Assembly (NCBI GenBank): GCA_014058105.1
Contig: JACGCM010002742.1
Span: forward strand, 62,001 to 126,000
Direction of reading: 5' to 3'
From: Kingdonia uniflora
Lineage: Eukaryota > Streptophyta > Magnoliopsida > Ranunculales > Circaeasteraceae
Length of the DNA stretch: 64,000 bases
Every line of letters starts with the position of its first letter. The first letter of the stretch is position 1. Below are positions 1-13,000 of the stretch, in pieces. A program made the position numbers and the translations under genes. The notes beneath the pieces are model-generated. The model was given only the letters and a program-made list of their open reading frames with translations, did not search any database and was not told where the DNA came from.

Positions 1-3000
1 TTTCGTACCATTCCGATGCTTTATATCGCAATTTGAAGAAGCATGGCTACCGGGAACTCGTTTGAGAGGTTATATCGTATCTATGAGCTTCATCTCGCCC
101 GACAACATGCTAGGATGTTCCCAAAAGAATCACAATATTCCCTGTGTTAATTTTTTACCGGTACGGATTTCGTACCTCTCCGATGCTTTAGATCTCAATT
201 CGGAGAAGCTTGGCTACCGACAACTCGTTTTAGAGGTTGGATCGTATCTATGAGTTTCATCTCGCCCGCCAACATCCTAGGATAGTTCCCAAATCATTTG
301 CAATACTCTCGGTGTAAATTTTAGACCGGTAAAGATTTCGTACCTCTCCGAGGCTTTAGATCGCATTTCGGAGAAACTTGGCAACCAGCAACTCGTTTGA
401 TAAGTTGGATTGTTCCAAAGAGTTTCTTCTCTCCCGACAACATGTTAGGATTGTTCCCAAATATATCGCAATAATATCATTGTGGATTTTGGACCGGTAC
501 GGATTTCGTACCTCTTCGATGCCTTAGATCACAATTCAGAGAAGCATGGCTACCGACAACTCGTTTGGGAGGTTAGATCGTCCCAAAGAGTTACTTCACA
601 CCCGACAACATGCTAGGATTTTTCCAAAATTAATCGCAATACTCCCTGCGTGAATTTTTGACCGGTACGGATTTCGAACCTCTCTGATGCTTTAGATCGC
701 AATTCGGAGAAACTTGGCAACCCGCAATTCGTTTGAGACGTTGGATCGTTTCTAAGAGTTTCTTCTCGCCCGACCACATGCGAGGATTGTTCCAAAATAT
801 ATGGCAATAATCCCATTGAGAATTATGGGCCGGTACGGATTTCGTACCACTCCGATGCCTTAGATCACAATTCGAAGAAGCTTGGCTACCGGTAACTCGT
901 TTGAGAGGTCGGATCGTATCAATGAGTTTGATCTCGCCCGACATCATGCCAGGATTCTTCCCAAATCATTCACAATACTCTCGGTGTGAATATTAGGCCG
1001 GTACAAATTTCGTACCTCTCCGAAGCTTTAGATCGCAATTTGGAGAAGCTTAGCTATCGGTAACTCGTTGGGGAGGTTGGATAATTTCAAAGGGTATCTT
1101 CTTGCCCGGCAACATGCTAGGGTTGATCCCAAATAAATCGCAATACTCCAAATGTGACTTTTCGACCGGTATGGAATTCGTACCTCTCCGATGCTATAGA
1201 TCGCAAATCGGAGAAGTTTGGCTCCCGACGACACGTTTGGGAGTTAGATCATCCCAAAGAGTTACTTTACACCCGACAACATGCCTAGATTTTTCCCAAA
1301 TGAATCGCAATACTCCCTGTGTGAATTTTTGACCGGTACAGATTTTGTACATCTCTGATGGTTTAGATCGCAATTCGGAGAAGCTTGGCTACCACCAACT
1401 AGTTTGAGAAGTTGGATCATTTCTAAGTGTTTCTTCTCCCCCGAAAACATGCTAGTATTGTTCCCAAATATATCGGAATAATCCCATTGAGAATTTTTGA
1501 CCGGTACGGATTTCATACCTCTCCGATGCTTTAGATCGCAATTCGGAGAAACTTGGCTACCACCAACTCGTTTGGGAGTTCGATCGTTTCAAAAAGCTTC
1601 TTCTCGCCCGGCAACATGCTAGGGCTGTTCCAAAATATTTCACAATTATCCCATTGAGAATTTTTGACCGGTACGGATTTCGTACCTCTCCGATGCCTTA
1701 GATCACAATTCGATGAAGCTTGGTACCGGTAACTCGTTTGAGTGGTCGGATCGTATCTATGAGTTTCATCTCGCCCGACAACGTGCTAGGATTCTTCCCA
1801 AATTATTCGCAATACTCTCGGTTTTAATTTTAGACCGGTACAGATTTCGAAACTCTCCGATGCTTTAGATCGCAATTTGGAAAAGCTTGGCTACCGGTAA
1901 CTTGTTTGAGAGGTCGGATCGTTTCTAAAAGTTTCTTCTCGCCAAACAACAGACAAGGATTGTTCACATATGAATCGCAATACTTCAGGGGGGAATTTTT
2001 GACCGGTACGGATTTCGCACCTCTCCGATGCTTTAGGGTGCAATTCGGAGAAGCTCTGAAACCGACAACTCGCTTGAGAGGTTGGATAATTTCCCGGAGT
2101 ATCTTCTTGCCCGACAACATGCCAGGGTTGTTTCCAAATGAATCGCAATACTCCCTGTGAGACTTTTCGACCGGTACGAAATTCGTACCTCTCCGATGCT
2201 ATAGATCGCAAATCGGGGAAGTTTTGCTCCTGACAACTCGTTTGGGAGGTTAGATCGCTTCTAAAAGTTTTTTCTCGCCCGACTACATGCTAAGATTGTC
2301 ACATATGAACCGCAATACTCCCGGGGTGAATTTTCGACCGGTACGGATTTTGCACCTCTCGGATGCTTTAAGGCGCAATTCGGGGAAGCTTGGAAACCGA
2401 CAACTCGTTTGAGAGGTTGGATATTTTCTAGGAGTATCTTCTCGCCCGACAACATGCTAGGGTTGTTCCCAGATGAATCGTAATACTCCCTGGGTAACTT
2501 TTTGACCGGTACGGATTTTGTACCTCTCCGATGCTATAGATTGCAAATAGGAGAAGCTTTGCTACCGAAAATTCGTTTAAGTGGCTAGATTGTCCCTAAG
2601 AGTTACTTTACACCCGACAACATGCAAGGATTTTTCCCAAATGAATCGCAATACTCCCTGTGTGAGTTTTATACCGGTACGGATATCGTACCTCTCCGAT
2701 TCTTTAGATCGCAAATTGGAGAAGCTTGGCTACCGAAAAGTCGTTTGGGAGGCTAGATTGTCCCTAAGAGTTACTTTACACCCGACAGCATGCTAGGATT
2801 TTTTCCAAATGAATCGCATACTCTCTGTGTGAATTTTTGACCGGTACGGATTTCGTACCTCTACGATGCTTTAGATTGCAATTCAGAGAAACTTGGCAGC
2901 CAGCAACTCGCTCGAGAAGTAGGATCGCCTCTAAGAGTTTCTTATCACCCGACATCATGCTTGGATTGTTCCCAAATATATCGCAATAATCCTATTGAGA

Positions 3001-3330
3001 ATTTTTGACCGGTACGGATTTCGTACCTCTCCGATGCTTTAGATCGCAATTCGGAGAAGCTTGGCTGCCACCAACTCGTTTGAGATGTTGGATCGTTTCA
3101 AATGTTTCTTCTCGCCCGAATACATGCTAGGATTGTTCGTAAATATATTGCAATAATCCCATTGAGATTTTTGACCAGTACGGATTTCGTACCTCCCCGA
3201 TGCTTTAGATCGTAATTTGGAGAAGCTTGGCTACCGGCAACTCGTTTGAGAGGTCGGATCGTTTCTAAGAGTATTATCTCTCCCAAAAACATGCTAGAGC
3301 TGTTCCCTTATGAATCGCAATAATCTCTGT
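1..3330 (+). repeat. Type I satellite block, copy 1
   Basis: Plus-oriented monomers of the type I class. They are recognised by AAATATATCGCAATAATCCC variants (about 465, 790, 1,470, 1,650, 2,975), by TTACTTTACACCCGAC variants (about 590, 1,262, 2,600, 2,768) and by a TCACATATGAATCGCAAT variant (about 1,965 and 2,300). Most of the block is repeated in the same order at about 21.5-24.4 kb, and its first 1.5 kb again at 24.5-26.2 kb. The block begins before the window. At its right end (3,330-3,400) the monomer class changes to type II without loss of phase. Confidence 0.85.
2539..2874 (+). repeat. Tandem duplication of a single monomer
   Basis: Two neighbouring monomers, starting at 2,539 and 2,707 (exactly 168 bp apart), share the private variants GGCTAGATTGTCCCTAAGAG and CAAAT(A/T)GGAGAAGC. 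The related copy near 23.7 kb has only one such monomer. This one-unit difference accounts for the drop in copy-to-copy offset from 21,142 to about 20,976 after this point. It looks like a recent unequal exchange of one repeat length. Confidence 0.75.
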
Positions 3331-3399
3331 ATGACTTTTCGACCGATACGGATTTCGTACCTCTCCGATGCTATAGATCATAATTCGAAGAAGCTGCTA

Positions 3400-4850
3400 C
3401 CGACAACTCGTTTGGTCTGTTAGATCGTTTCTTAGAGTATCTTCTCGCCCGAAAACATGCTAGGATTGTTTCCAAATGAATCTCTATACTTCCAGAGTGA
3501 ATTTTTGACCGGCATGGATTTCTTACCTATCCGATGATTTAGATCTCAATTCGGAGAAGCTTGGCTGCCGGAAACTCGTTTGAGAGGTTGTATCGTTTCT
3601 AAAAGTTTCTTTGCGGCCGACATAATGATAGGATTTTTCCCAAATGAATCGCAATTCTCCCAACGTGAATTTTTGACCGGTACGGATTTCGTACCTCTCC
3701 GGTGCTTTAGATCGCAATTCGGAGAAGCTTGTATACCGCTAACTCGTCATAGAGGATGAATCATTTCTAAGAGTTTCTTATTGTCCGACAATATCCATGG
3801 ATTGTTCCCAAATGTATCGCAATACTCCCGGTGTGAGTTTTTGACCGGTACGGATATCGTACCACTCTTGTGCTATAGATTGCATTTCGGAGAAGCTTGG
3901 CTACCGGCAACTCTTTGGAGAGGTTTGATCATTTCAAAGAAATTTATTTCGCACAACCACATGCTAGGATTGTTCCCCAATGAATCAAAATATTCCAAAG
4001 GTGAAATATCGGCCTATACGAATTTCGTACCTATACGATCCTTTAGATCGCAATTAAGAGATGCTTGGCTACCAGCAACTAGTTAGTGAGGTTGGGACGT
4101 TTCTAGGACTTCATTCACGCCCGACAACATGCTAGGATTGTTCCCAAATGAATCGCAATACTCTCTGTGAGACTTTTCGACCGTTACGGATTTCGTACCT
4201 CTCCGATACTGTAGATCACAATTCGGAGAAGCTTGGCTACCGACAACTCGTTTGGTTGGTTAGATCGTTTCTTTGAGTATCTTCTCGCCCGAAAACATGC
4301 TAGGATTGTATTCAAATGAATCTCTATACTCCCTGAGTGAATTATTGACCGGTATGGATTTCATACCTCTCCGATGCTTTAGATCGCAATTTGGCGAAGC
4401 TAAGAAACTGAAAACTCGTTTGTGAGGTTCGATCATTTCTAAGAGTGTCTTCTCGCCCCACAACATGCTACCATTGTATCCAAATGAATCGCAATAGTCC
4501 CGGTATGAAATTTAGACCTGTAGAGAATTTGAACCTCTCTGATTCTTTAGATCGCAATTCGGAAAAGCTTGGCTACCGGCAAATCGTTTGAGAGGTTGTA
4601 TCATTTCCAAAAGTTTCTTCATGGCCGATATAATGATAGGATTCTTCTCAAATGAATCGCAACACTCCCTGTGTGACTTTTCGACTGGTACAGATTTCGT
4701 ACCTCTCTGATGCTATTGATCACAATTCTGGGAAGCTTGGCTACCGACAACCCATTTGGTTGGTTAAATCATTTCTAAGAGCATTTTCTCCTCCGAAAGC
4801 ATGCTAGGATTGTTTCCAAATGAATCTCAATACTCCCTGCGTGAATTTTT
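3400..4850 (+). repeat. Segmental duplication F, copy 1 (partner about 39,940-41,390)
   Basis: The order and private variants match a segment 36,536 bp downstream. They share the TATCCATGGATTG D monomer, the TTATTTCGCAC E monomer and the unusual B-to-C join CATGCTACCATTGT (4,471 and 41,007). Because 3.4-4.1 kb also matches 20.6-21.3 kb and 43.9-44.6 kb, this short piece belongs to a four-member group. Confidence 0.7.
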
Positions 4851-6960
4851 GACCGGTACGGATTTCGAACCTCTCCGAGGATTTATATCACAAATCGGAG
4901 AAGCTTGGTTATCGGCAACTAGATTGAGAGGTTGTACGGTTTCTAAAAGTTTCTTCACGATCGACATCATGCTAGGTTTGTTCCCAAATGAGTCGCAATA
5001 CTACCTGTGTGAATTCTCTCCGATGCTTTAGATCGCAATTCGAAAAAGCTTGGCTACCGGCAACTCGTTTGAGAGGCTGTATCGTTTCTAAACATTACTT
5101 CACGGCCGACATCATGCTTGGATTCTTCCCAAATGAATTGTAATACTCCCGGCGTGAATTTTTGACCGGTACGGATTTCGTACCTCTCCGGTGCTTTAAA
5201 TCACAATTCGGAGAAGCTTGGATACCGGCAACACGTTTGGGTGGATGGATCATTTCTAAGAGTTTTTCATTGCCCGACAACATCCTAGGATTGTTCCCAA
5301 ATGAATTGCAATATTCCCGGAGTGAATTTTAGACCGGTACGGATTTCGTACCACTCCGATGCTATAGATCACAATTCGGAGAAAGTTGGCTACCAATAAC
5401 TCGTTTGGTTGGTTAGATCATTTCAAAGAGTTTCTTCTCACCCGAAAAAATGCTTGGATTGTTTCAAAATGAATCTCTATACTTACTGGGTGGATTTTCG
5501 ACCGGTACGAATTTCGTACCTCTCCGATGCTTTCGATCGCAATTCGGTGAAGCTTGGCTTCCAGCAACTCGTTTGAGAGGTCGGATCACTTCTAATAGCT
5601 TCTTCTCGCCCGACAACATGCTTGGAATGTACCCAAATCAATCGCAATACTCCCGGTGGAAATTTCTGACCGGTACGGATTTTGAACCTCTCCAATGATT
5701 TAGATTGTAATTCTGAGAAGCTTGGCTACCACCAACTAGTTTGAGAGGTTGGATCCTTTCAACGAGTTTCTTCTCTCCCGACAACTAGCAAGAATTGTTC
5801 CCAAATGAATCGCAATACTCCCGGGGTGAATTTTTGACCGGTACAGATTTCGTACCTCTCTGATGCTTTAAAATGCATTTTTGTAGAAGCTTGCCTAGCG
5901 GAACTCGCTTGAGAGGTTGGTTCATTTCTAAGAGTTTTTTCCCGCCCGACAACATGCTAGGAATGTTCCCCGATCAATCGCAAAACTCGGTGAGAATTTT
6001 AGACCGTTACAGATTTCGTACCTCCCCGATGCTTAAGATCGCAATTTGGAGAAGCTTGTCTACCGGCAACTTGATTGAGAGGTTGGACCGTTTCTAAATA
6101 TTAATTCACGCCCGAAAACATGCTAGGATTGTCCCCAAATAAATCGCATTAATCCCGGTGTGAATTTTTGATCGGTACGGATTACATACCTCTCTGGTGC
6201 TTTAGATCGCAATTCGAAGAAGCTTGGCTATCGATAACTTGTTTGAGAGGTTGGATCATTTGAAGGAGATTTATCTCACTCGACAACAATCTAGGATTGT
6301 TCCCTAAAGAATCGAGATATTCCAAAGGTAAAAATTAGACCGGTATGGATTTCGTACCTCTACGATGCTTTAGATCGTAATTCAGAGATGTTTGGCTACC
6401 AGCAACTAATTAGTGAGGTTGGATCGTTTTAAAGAGTTCCTCCACGCCCGACAACATGATAGGATTGTTCATAAATGAACCGCAATACTCACTGTGTGAC
6501 ATTTCGACCGGTACGGATTTCGTACCTCTCCGATGCTATAGATCACAATTTGGAGAAGCTTGGCTACCGACAATAAGATTGCACGGTTAGATCGTTTCTT
6601 AGAGTATCTTCTCGCCCGTAAACATGCTAAGATTGTTTCCAAATGAATCACTATACTCCCTGGGTGAATTTTTGATCGGTATGGATTTTGTACCTCCCCG
6701 ATGCTTTAGATCGCAATTCGGAGAAGCAAAGAAACTGGAAGCCCGTTTGCGAGGTTGGATCATTTCTAAGAGTATCTTCTCGCCCGACAACATGCTACGA
6801 TTGTTCCCAAATGAATTGCAATACTCCCGGCATGAAATTTAGGCCGGCACAGAATTCGAACCTCTCTGATAATTTATATCGCAATTCGGAAAAGCTTGGC
6901 TACCCGGAAACTCGTTTGAGAGGATATATCATTTCTTAAAGATTCTTAACGGCCGACATC
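3420..6960 (+). repeat. Segmental duplication G, copy 1 (partner about 43,920-46,920)
   Basis: A third relative of the 3.4-7 kb region lies about 40 kb downstream. At 6,624 and 46,583 the offset is 39,959. Shared markers are the CACGACCACATGC-type E monomer, CGAACCTCTCCGAGGATTT, CAACTAGCA(A/G)GAATTG and GCAAAGAAACTGGAAGC. The partner lacks about three monomers present at 4,340-4,800 and carries its own deletion at 45,517. Confidence 0.75.
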
Positions 6961-9740
6961 ATGCTAGGTATCTTCCCAAATGAATCGCAATACTCCCGGT
7001 GTGAATTTTCGACCGGTACGGATTTCGTACCTCTCCGGTGCTTTAGATCGTAATTCGGAGAAGCTTGTCTACCAGAAACTTGTTTGAGAAGTTGGATCAT
7101 TTCAAAGAAATTTTTCTCCCCCGACAACATGCCAGGATTGTTCCTCAATGAATCGAAATATTCCAAAGGTGAAATTCCAACCGGTACGGATTTTGTAACT
7201 CTACGATGCTTTAGATCGCAATTCTGAGATGCTTGGCGACCAAAAACTAGTTAGTGAGGTTGGATCATTTCTAAGAGTTCCTTCACGCCCCACAACATGC
7301 TAGGATTGTTCCCAAATGAATTACAATACTCACTATGTTACATTTCGACCGGTACGGATTTCGTACCTCTCCGATGCTATAGATCGCAATTCGGAGATGC
7401 TTTGCTACCGACAGCTCGTTTGGTTGTTTAGATCGTTTCTTAGAGTATTTTCTCGCCTGAAAACATTTTAGGATTGTTTCCAAATGAGATATCTCTACCC
7501 CGAGTATATTTTTGACTGGTATGGATTTCGTACCTCTCCGATTCTTTAGATCGCAATTCGGAGAAGCTAAAAAACTGGATGCTCGTTTGTGAGGTTGGAT
7601 CATTTCAAAGAGTATCTTCTCGCCCGATAACATGCTACGAATTTTCCCAAATGAATTGCAATATTCCCGGTATGAAATTTAGGCCGGTACGGAATTCGAA
7701 CCTCTCTGATTCTATAGATCGCAATTCGGAGAAGCTTGGCTACCGGCAACTCGTTTGTGAGGTTGTATCGTTTCTAAAAGTTTCTTCACAGCCGATATCA
7801 TACTAGGATTCTTCCCAAATGAATCGCAATACTCCCGGTGTGAATTTTCAACCGGTACAGATTTTGTACCTCTCCGCTGCTTTAGATCGCAATTCGGAGA
7901 AGCTTTGCTGCCTGCAACTCGTTTGAGAGGATGAATCCTTTCTAAGAGTTTCTTATTACCCGACAACATCCAAGGATTGTTCCCAAATGTATCGTTATAC
8001 TCCCGGTGTGATTTTTTTACCGGTAAGGATTTTGTACCTCTACGATGCTTTAGATCGCAATTCTGAAGTGCTTGGCAACCTGCAACTAGTTAGTGAGGTT
8101 GGATCATTTCTAAGATTTCCTCCACACCCGACAACATGCTAGGATTGTTCCCAAATGAACCGCAATACTCACTGCGTGACATTTCGACCGGTACGGATTT
8201 CGTACCTCTCCGATGCTTTAGATCGCAATTCGGGGAAGCAAAGAAACTGGAAGCCCGTTTGTGAGGTTGAATCATTTCTAAGAGTATCTTCTCTCCCGAC
8301 AGCATGCTACGATTGTTCCCAAATGAATCGCAATACTTCTGGTATGAAATTTAGGTCGGTACGGAATTCGAACCACTCCGATACTTTAGATCGCAATTCA
8401 GAGAAGCTTGGCTACCCGGAAACTCGTTTGAGAGGATGTATCATTTCTTAAAGTTTCTTCACGGCCGACATCTGATAGGATTCTTCCCAAATAAATCGAC
8501 ATACTCCCGGTGTGAATTTTCTACCGGTACTGATTTCGTACCTCTCCTGTGCTTTACATAGCAATTTGGAGAAGCTTGTCTACCGGCAACTTGTTTAAGA
8601 AGATGAATCATTTTTAAGACATTCTTATTGCCCAACAACATCCTAGGATTGTTCCCTAATGTATCGCAATAATCCCGGTGTGAGTTTTTGACATGTACGG
8701 ATATCGTACCACTCCGATGCTTTAGATCGCAATTCAGAGAAGCTTGGCTACCGAAAACATGTTTGAGAGGTTGGATCATTTCAATGAAATTTATCTCGCC
8801 CGACAACATGCTAGGATTGTTCCCCAATGAATCGAGACATTCCAAAGGTAAAATTTCGACCGGTACGGATATCGTAACTCTATGATGCTTTAGATCGCAA
8901 TTCCGAGATGCTTGCCAACCAACAACTAGTTAGTGAGATTGGATCGTTTGTAACAGTTCATTCATGCCCGACAACATGCTAGGATTGTTCCCAAATGAAT
9001 CGCAATACTCTCAGTGTGACTTTTCGACCATTACGGATTTCGTACCTCTCCGATGCTTTAGATTAGAATTCGGAGAAGCTTGGCTTCCGGCAACTCGTTT
9101 AAGTGGTTGCATCGTTTCTAAAAGTTTCTTCAGGGCCGACGTCATGCTAGGCTTTTTCCCAAATTAATCGCAATACTCCCGGTGTCAATTTTCCTCCGTT
9201 ACGGATTTCGAACCTCTCCGGTGCTTTAGGTCATAATTCGGAGAAGCTTAGCTACCGACAACTCGTTTGTGAGGATGGATCATTTCTAAGAGTTTCTTAT
9301 TGCCCGACAACATCCTAGGATTGTTCCCAAATGAACCGCAATACTCCCGGAGTAAATTTTTGACCGGTACGGATTTCGTACCACTCTGATGCTTTAGATC
9401 GCAATTCGGAGAAGCATGGCTACCGGCAACTTGTTTGAGAGGTTGGATCATTTCAAAGAGATTTATCTCGCCCGACAACATGCTAGGATTGTTCCCTAAA
9501 GAAACTAAATAATCCAAAGGTAAAATTTCGAACGGTACGGATTTCGTACCTCTATGATGCTTTAGATCACAATTCGGAGATGCTTGGATACCAGCAACTT
9601 GTTAGTGTGGTTGGATCATTTCTAAGAGTTCCTTCACGCCCGACAACATGCTTGGATTGTTCCCAAATTAATCACAATAGTCCCTGTGTGGCTTTTCGGC
9701 CGGTACGGATTTCGTACCTCTCCGATGCTATTGATCACAA
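4861..9740 (+). repeat. Segmental duplication J, copy 1 (partner 53,393-58,523)
   Basis: This stretch repeats in the same order about 48.5 kb downstream. Shared private features include CTCCGAGGATTTATATC (CTCCGCGG in the partner), the dyad deletion scar, CACCCGAAAAAATGC, TTTTTTCCCGCCCG and ACTCGACAACAATCTAGG. The offset is 48,532 up to about 5,800. It is then 48,453, because the partner lost about 79 bp at 54,340. Finally it is 48,792 after 8,088, because the partner has one additional monomer in each of two successive higher-order units. Confidence 0.85.
5005..5022 (+). repeat. Deletion scar removing the dyad element (copy 1)
   Basis: The monomer reads CTGTGTGAATTCTCTCCGATG here. About 23 bp are missing between GAATT and CTCTCCG, namely the GACC segment plus the whole GGTACGGATTTCGTACC dyad. 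The same scar with the same flanks is at 53,543, showing that the two regions share a common ancestor copy made after the deletion. Confidence 0.85.
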
Positions 9741-9994
9741 TTCGGTGAAGCTTTGCTACCGACAACTCGCCCGGTTGGTTTGATCGTTTCTATGAGTATC
9801 TTCTTGCCCGGAAACATGCTAGGATTATTTCCAAATGAATCTCTATACTCCCTGAGGGAATTTTTGATCGGTATGGTTTTCGTACCTCTCCGATGCTTTA
9901 TATCGCAATTCGGAGAAGCTAAGCAAATGGAAGCTCGTTTGTGAGGATGGATCATTTCTAAGAGTATCTTCTCGCCCGACAACATGCTACGATT

Positions 9995-10010
9995 GTTCCC
10001 AACGAAATCC
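9995..10010. other. Tail-to-tail inversion junction 1
   Basis: Plus-oriented sequence runs to GATTGTTCCCAA (ending 10,002). The next bases, CGAAATCCGTACCGGTCA, are the reverse complement of the dyad segment. The plus side stops near monomer position 132 and the minus side starts near position 16 read backwards, so monomer phase is not kept. No filler sequence is visible, and overlap at the join is at most one or two bases. Confidence 0.9.
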
Positions 10011-13000
10011 GTACCGGTCAAAAATTCACACATGTAGTATTGTGATTCATTTGGGAAAAATCCAAGCATGTTGTCGGGTGAGAAGTAACTCTTAGGGACG
10101 ATCTAACCACCCAAGCGAGTTGTCGGTAGCCAAGCTTCTTCGATTTGCGATCCATAGCATAGGAGAGGTACAAAATCCGTGCCGGTCGAAAAGTCACACA
10201 GAGAGTATTGCAATTCATTTGGGAACAACCTTGGCATGTTGACGGGCGATAAGTTACTTTTTGAGGCGATCCAAACTATCATACGAGTTGTCGGTTTCCA
10301 AGCTTCTCTGAATTGCGCCCTAAACCATCGGAGAGGTGCGAAATCCGTAACGGCAAAAATTCACCCTGGGAGTATTGCGATTCATATCTCAACAATTCTA
10401 GTATGTTGTCGGGCAAGAGGAAATTCTTAGAAATGTTCCAACCTCTCTAACGAGTTACCGGTAGCCAAGCTTCTTCAAATTGCGATTTAAAACATTGAAG
10501 AGGTACGAAATTTGTACCGGTCTAAAATTCACACCGAGAGTATTGCGAATGATTTGGGAACAATCCTAGCATGTTGTCGGGCGTGAAGAAACTCTAAGAA
10601 ACGATCCAACTTCACAAACGAGTTGCTGGTTGCCAAGTTTCACCGAATTGAGATCAAAAGCATCGGAGAGGTACGAATTTCATACCGGTTTAAAATTCAC
10701 ACGGGAGTATTGTGATTCATTTGGGAAAAATCCTTGCATGTTGTATGGTGAGAAGTAACTCTTAGGGACGATCTAACCACCCAATCGAGTTGTCGGTAGA
10801 CAAGCTTCTACGATTTTTGATCTATAGCATCGGAGAGGTTCGAAATTCGTACCGGTCAAAAACTCACGCAGGGAGTATTGCGATTCATTTGGGAACAGCC
10901 TTAGCATCATGTCGGGCAAGAAGATACTCTTAGAAGCGATCCTAAGTTTCATTCGAGTTGTCGGTTTCCAAGCTTCTCCGAATTGTGCCCTAAAGCATCG
11001 GAGTGGTGCGAAATCCGTTCCGGTCGAAAATTCACCCTGGGAGCTTTGCGATTCATATCTCAACAATCCTAGCAAGTTGTCGGGCGAGAAGAAACTCTTA
11101 GAAATGTTCCAACCTCTCAAACGAGTTACCAGTAGCCAAGCTGTTTCAAATTGCGATTTAAAACATCGAAGAGGTAGGAAATCTGTACCGGTCTAAAATT
11201 CACACCGAGAGTATTGCGAATGATTTGGGAACAATCCTAGCATGTTGTCGGGCGAGATGAATCTAAAAGATACGATCCGACCTCTCAAACGAGTTGCCGG
11301 TAGCCAAGCTTCTTCGAATTGAGATCTAAGGCATCGGAGAGGTACGAAATCCGTATCGGCCATAATTCACAATGGCAATATTGCAATTTATTTGGGAACA
11401 ATCGTGGCATGTTGTGGGGCGAGATGAAACTCTTAGAAACGATCTAACCCTTCAAATGAGTTGCCGGTAACCATGCTTCTCCAAATTACGATCTAAAGCA
11501 TCGGAGAGGTACGAAATCTGTTACGGTCTAAAATTCACAGCGAGTATTGCGATTGATTTGGGAGCAATCCTAGAATTTTGTCGGGCGAGAAAAAACTCTT
11601 AGAAATGATCCGTCCTCTCAAACGTGTTGCACGTAGCCAAGTCTCTCCGAATTACGATCAAAAGAATCGTAGAGGTACGAAATCCGTGCCGGTGAAAAAT
11701 TCACACCGTGAGTATTGCGATTGATTTGGGAACAATCCAGGCATGTTTTCGGGTGAGAAGAATCTCTTAGAAATTATCTGACCTCACAAACGAGATGCCG
11801 ATTGCAAAGCTTCTCCGAATTACGATCTAAAGCATCGTGGAGGTTCGAAATCCGTACCGGTCAAAAATTCTCAATGGGATTATTGCGATATATTTGGAAA
11901 TAATCCAAGCATGTTGTTAGGCGAGAAAAAATTATTGGAAACAATCCAACCTCTCAAACGAGTTGCCGGTAGCCAAGTTTCTTCGAATTGCGATCTAAAG
12001 CATCAGAGAGGTACGAAATCCGTACAAGTCAAAAATTCACACCGAGAGTATTGCGATTGATTTGGGAACAATCCGAGCATGTTGTCGGGCGAGAAGAATC
12101 ACTTAGAAATGATCTGACCTCTCAAACGAGTTGTCGGTAGCCAAGCTTCTCCGAATTGCGATCTAAAGCATCGGGGAGGTACGAAATCCGTACTGGTCAA
12201 AAATTCTCAATGTGATTATTGCAATATAATTGGGAACAATCCCAGCATGTATTCGGGCGGGAAGAAACTCTTAGAAATGATCAAACTTCATAAACTTGCC
12301 AATTTTTTCCGAATTGTGATCAAAAGCATCGGAGAGGTACGAATTCCGTACCGGTCAAAAATTTACACAGGGAGTATTGCGATTCATTTGGAAAAAATCC
12401 TAGAATGTTGTCGGGTGAGAAGTAACTCTTAGGGACGATCTAACCCCGCCCAAACGAGTCGCCGGTAGCCAAGCTTCTCCGATTTGCGATCTATAGCATC
12501 GGAGAGGTACAAAATTCGTACCGATCGAAAAGTCACACAGGGAGTATTGGGATTCATTTGGGAACAACCGTAGCATGTTGTCGGGGGAGAAGATACTCTT
12601 AGAAGCGAACCAAACTTTAATACGAGTTGTTGGTTTCCAAGCTTCCCCAAATTGCGCCCTAAAGCATCGGAGAGGTGCGAAATCCGTACCGATCGAAAAT
12701 TTATCCCAGGAGTATTGCGATTCATATCTCAACAATCCTAGTATGTTGTCGGGCGAGAAGACACTCTTAGAAATGTTCTAACTTCTCAAGGGAGTTTCCG
12801 GTAGCCAAGCTTCTTCAAATTGCGATTTAAAACATCGAAGAGGTACGAAATTTGTACCGGTCTAAAATTCACCCCAAGAGTATTGCGGATGATTTGGGAA
12901 CAATCCTAGCATGTTGTCGGGCGAGATGAAACTCATAGATACGATCCGACCTCTCAAACGAGTTGCCGGTAGCAAAGCTTCCCGGAATTGAGATCTAAGG

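Larger units (their letters stand above)
3330..10002 (+). repeat. Type II higher-order repeat block, copy 1
   Basis: Plus-oriented higher-order repeat built of six recognisable monomer kinds. A has TATAGATCACAATTCGG and GGTTGGTTAGATC. B has AGCTAAGAAACTGGAAGC or AGCAAAGAAACTGGAAGC. C has GAATTCGAACCTCTCCGATT and a CACGGCCGACATCATGC segment. D has TTATTGCCCGACAACATCC. E has TTCAAAGAAATTTATCTCGC and AATATTCCAAAGG. F has CAACTAGTTAGTGAGG. F markers lie at 4,081, 6,408, 7,249, 8,088, 8,928 and 9,600. Spacings after 6,408 are 841, 839, 840 and 672 bp. The block ends at the inversion junction at 10,002/10,003. Confidence 0.85.

Noticed and set aside
2060..2240. A distinct satellite family (monomers with AAGCTCTGAAACC or GGGCGCAATTC variants)
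   Set aside because: These monomers align over their whole length to the 168-bp consensus and keep phase with neighbours. They are diverged type I members.
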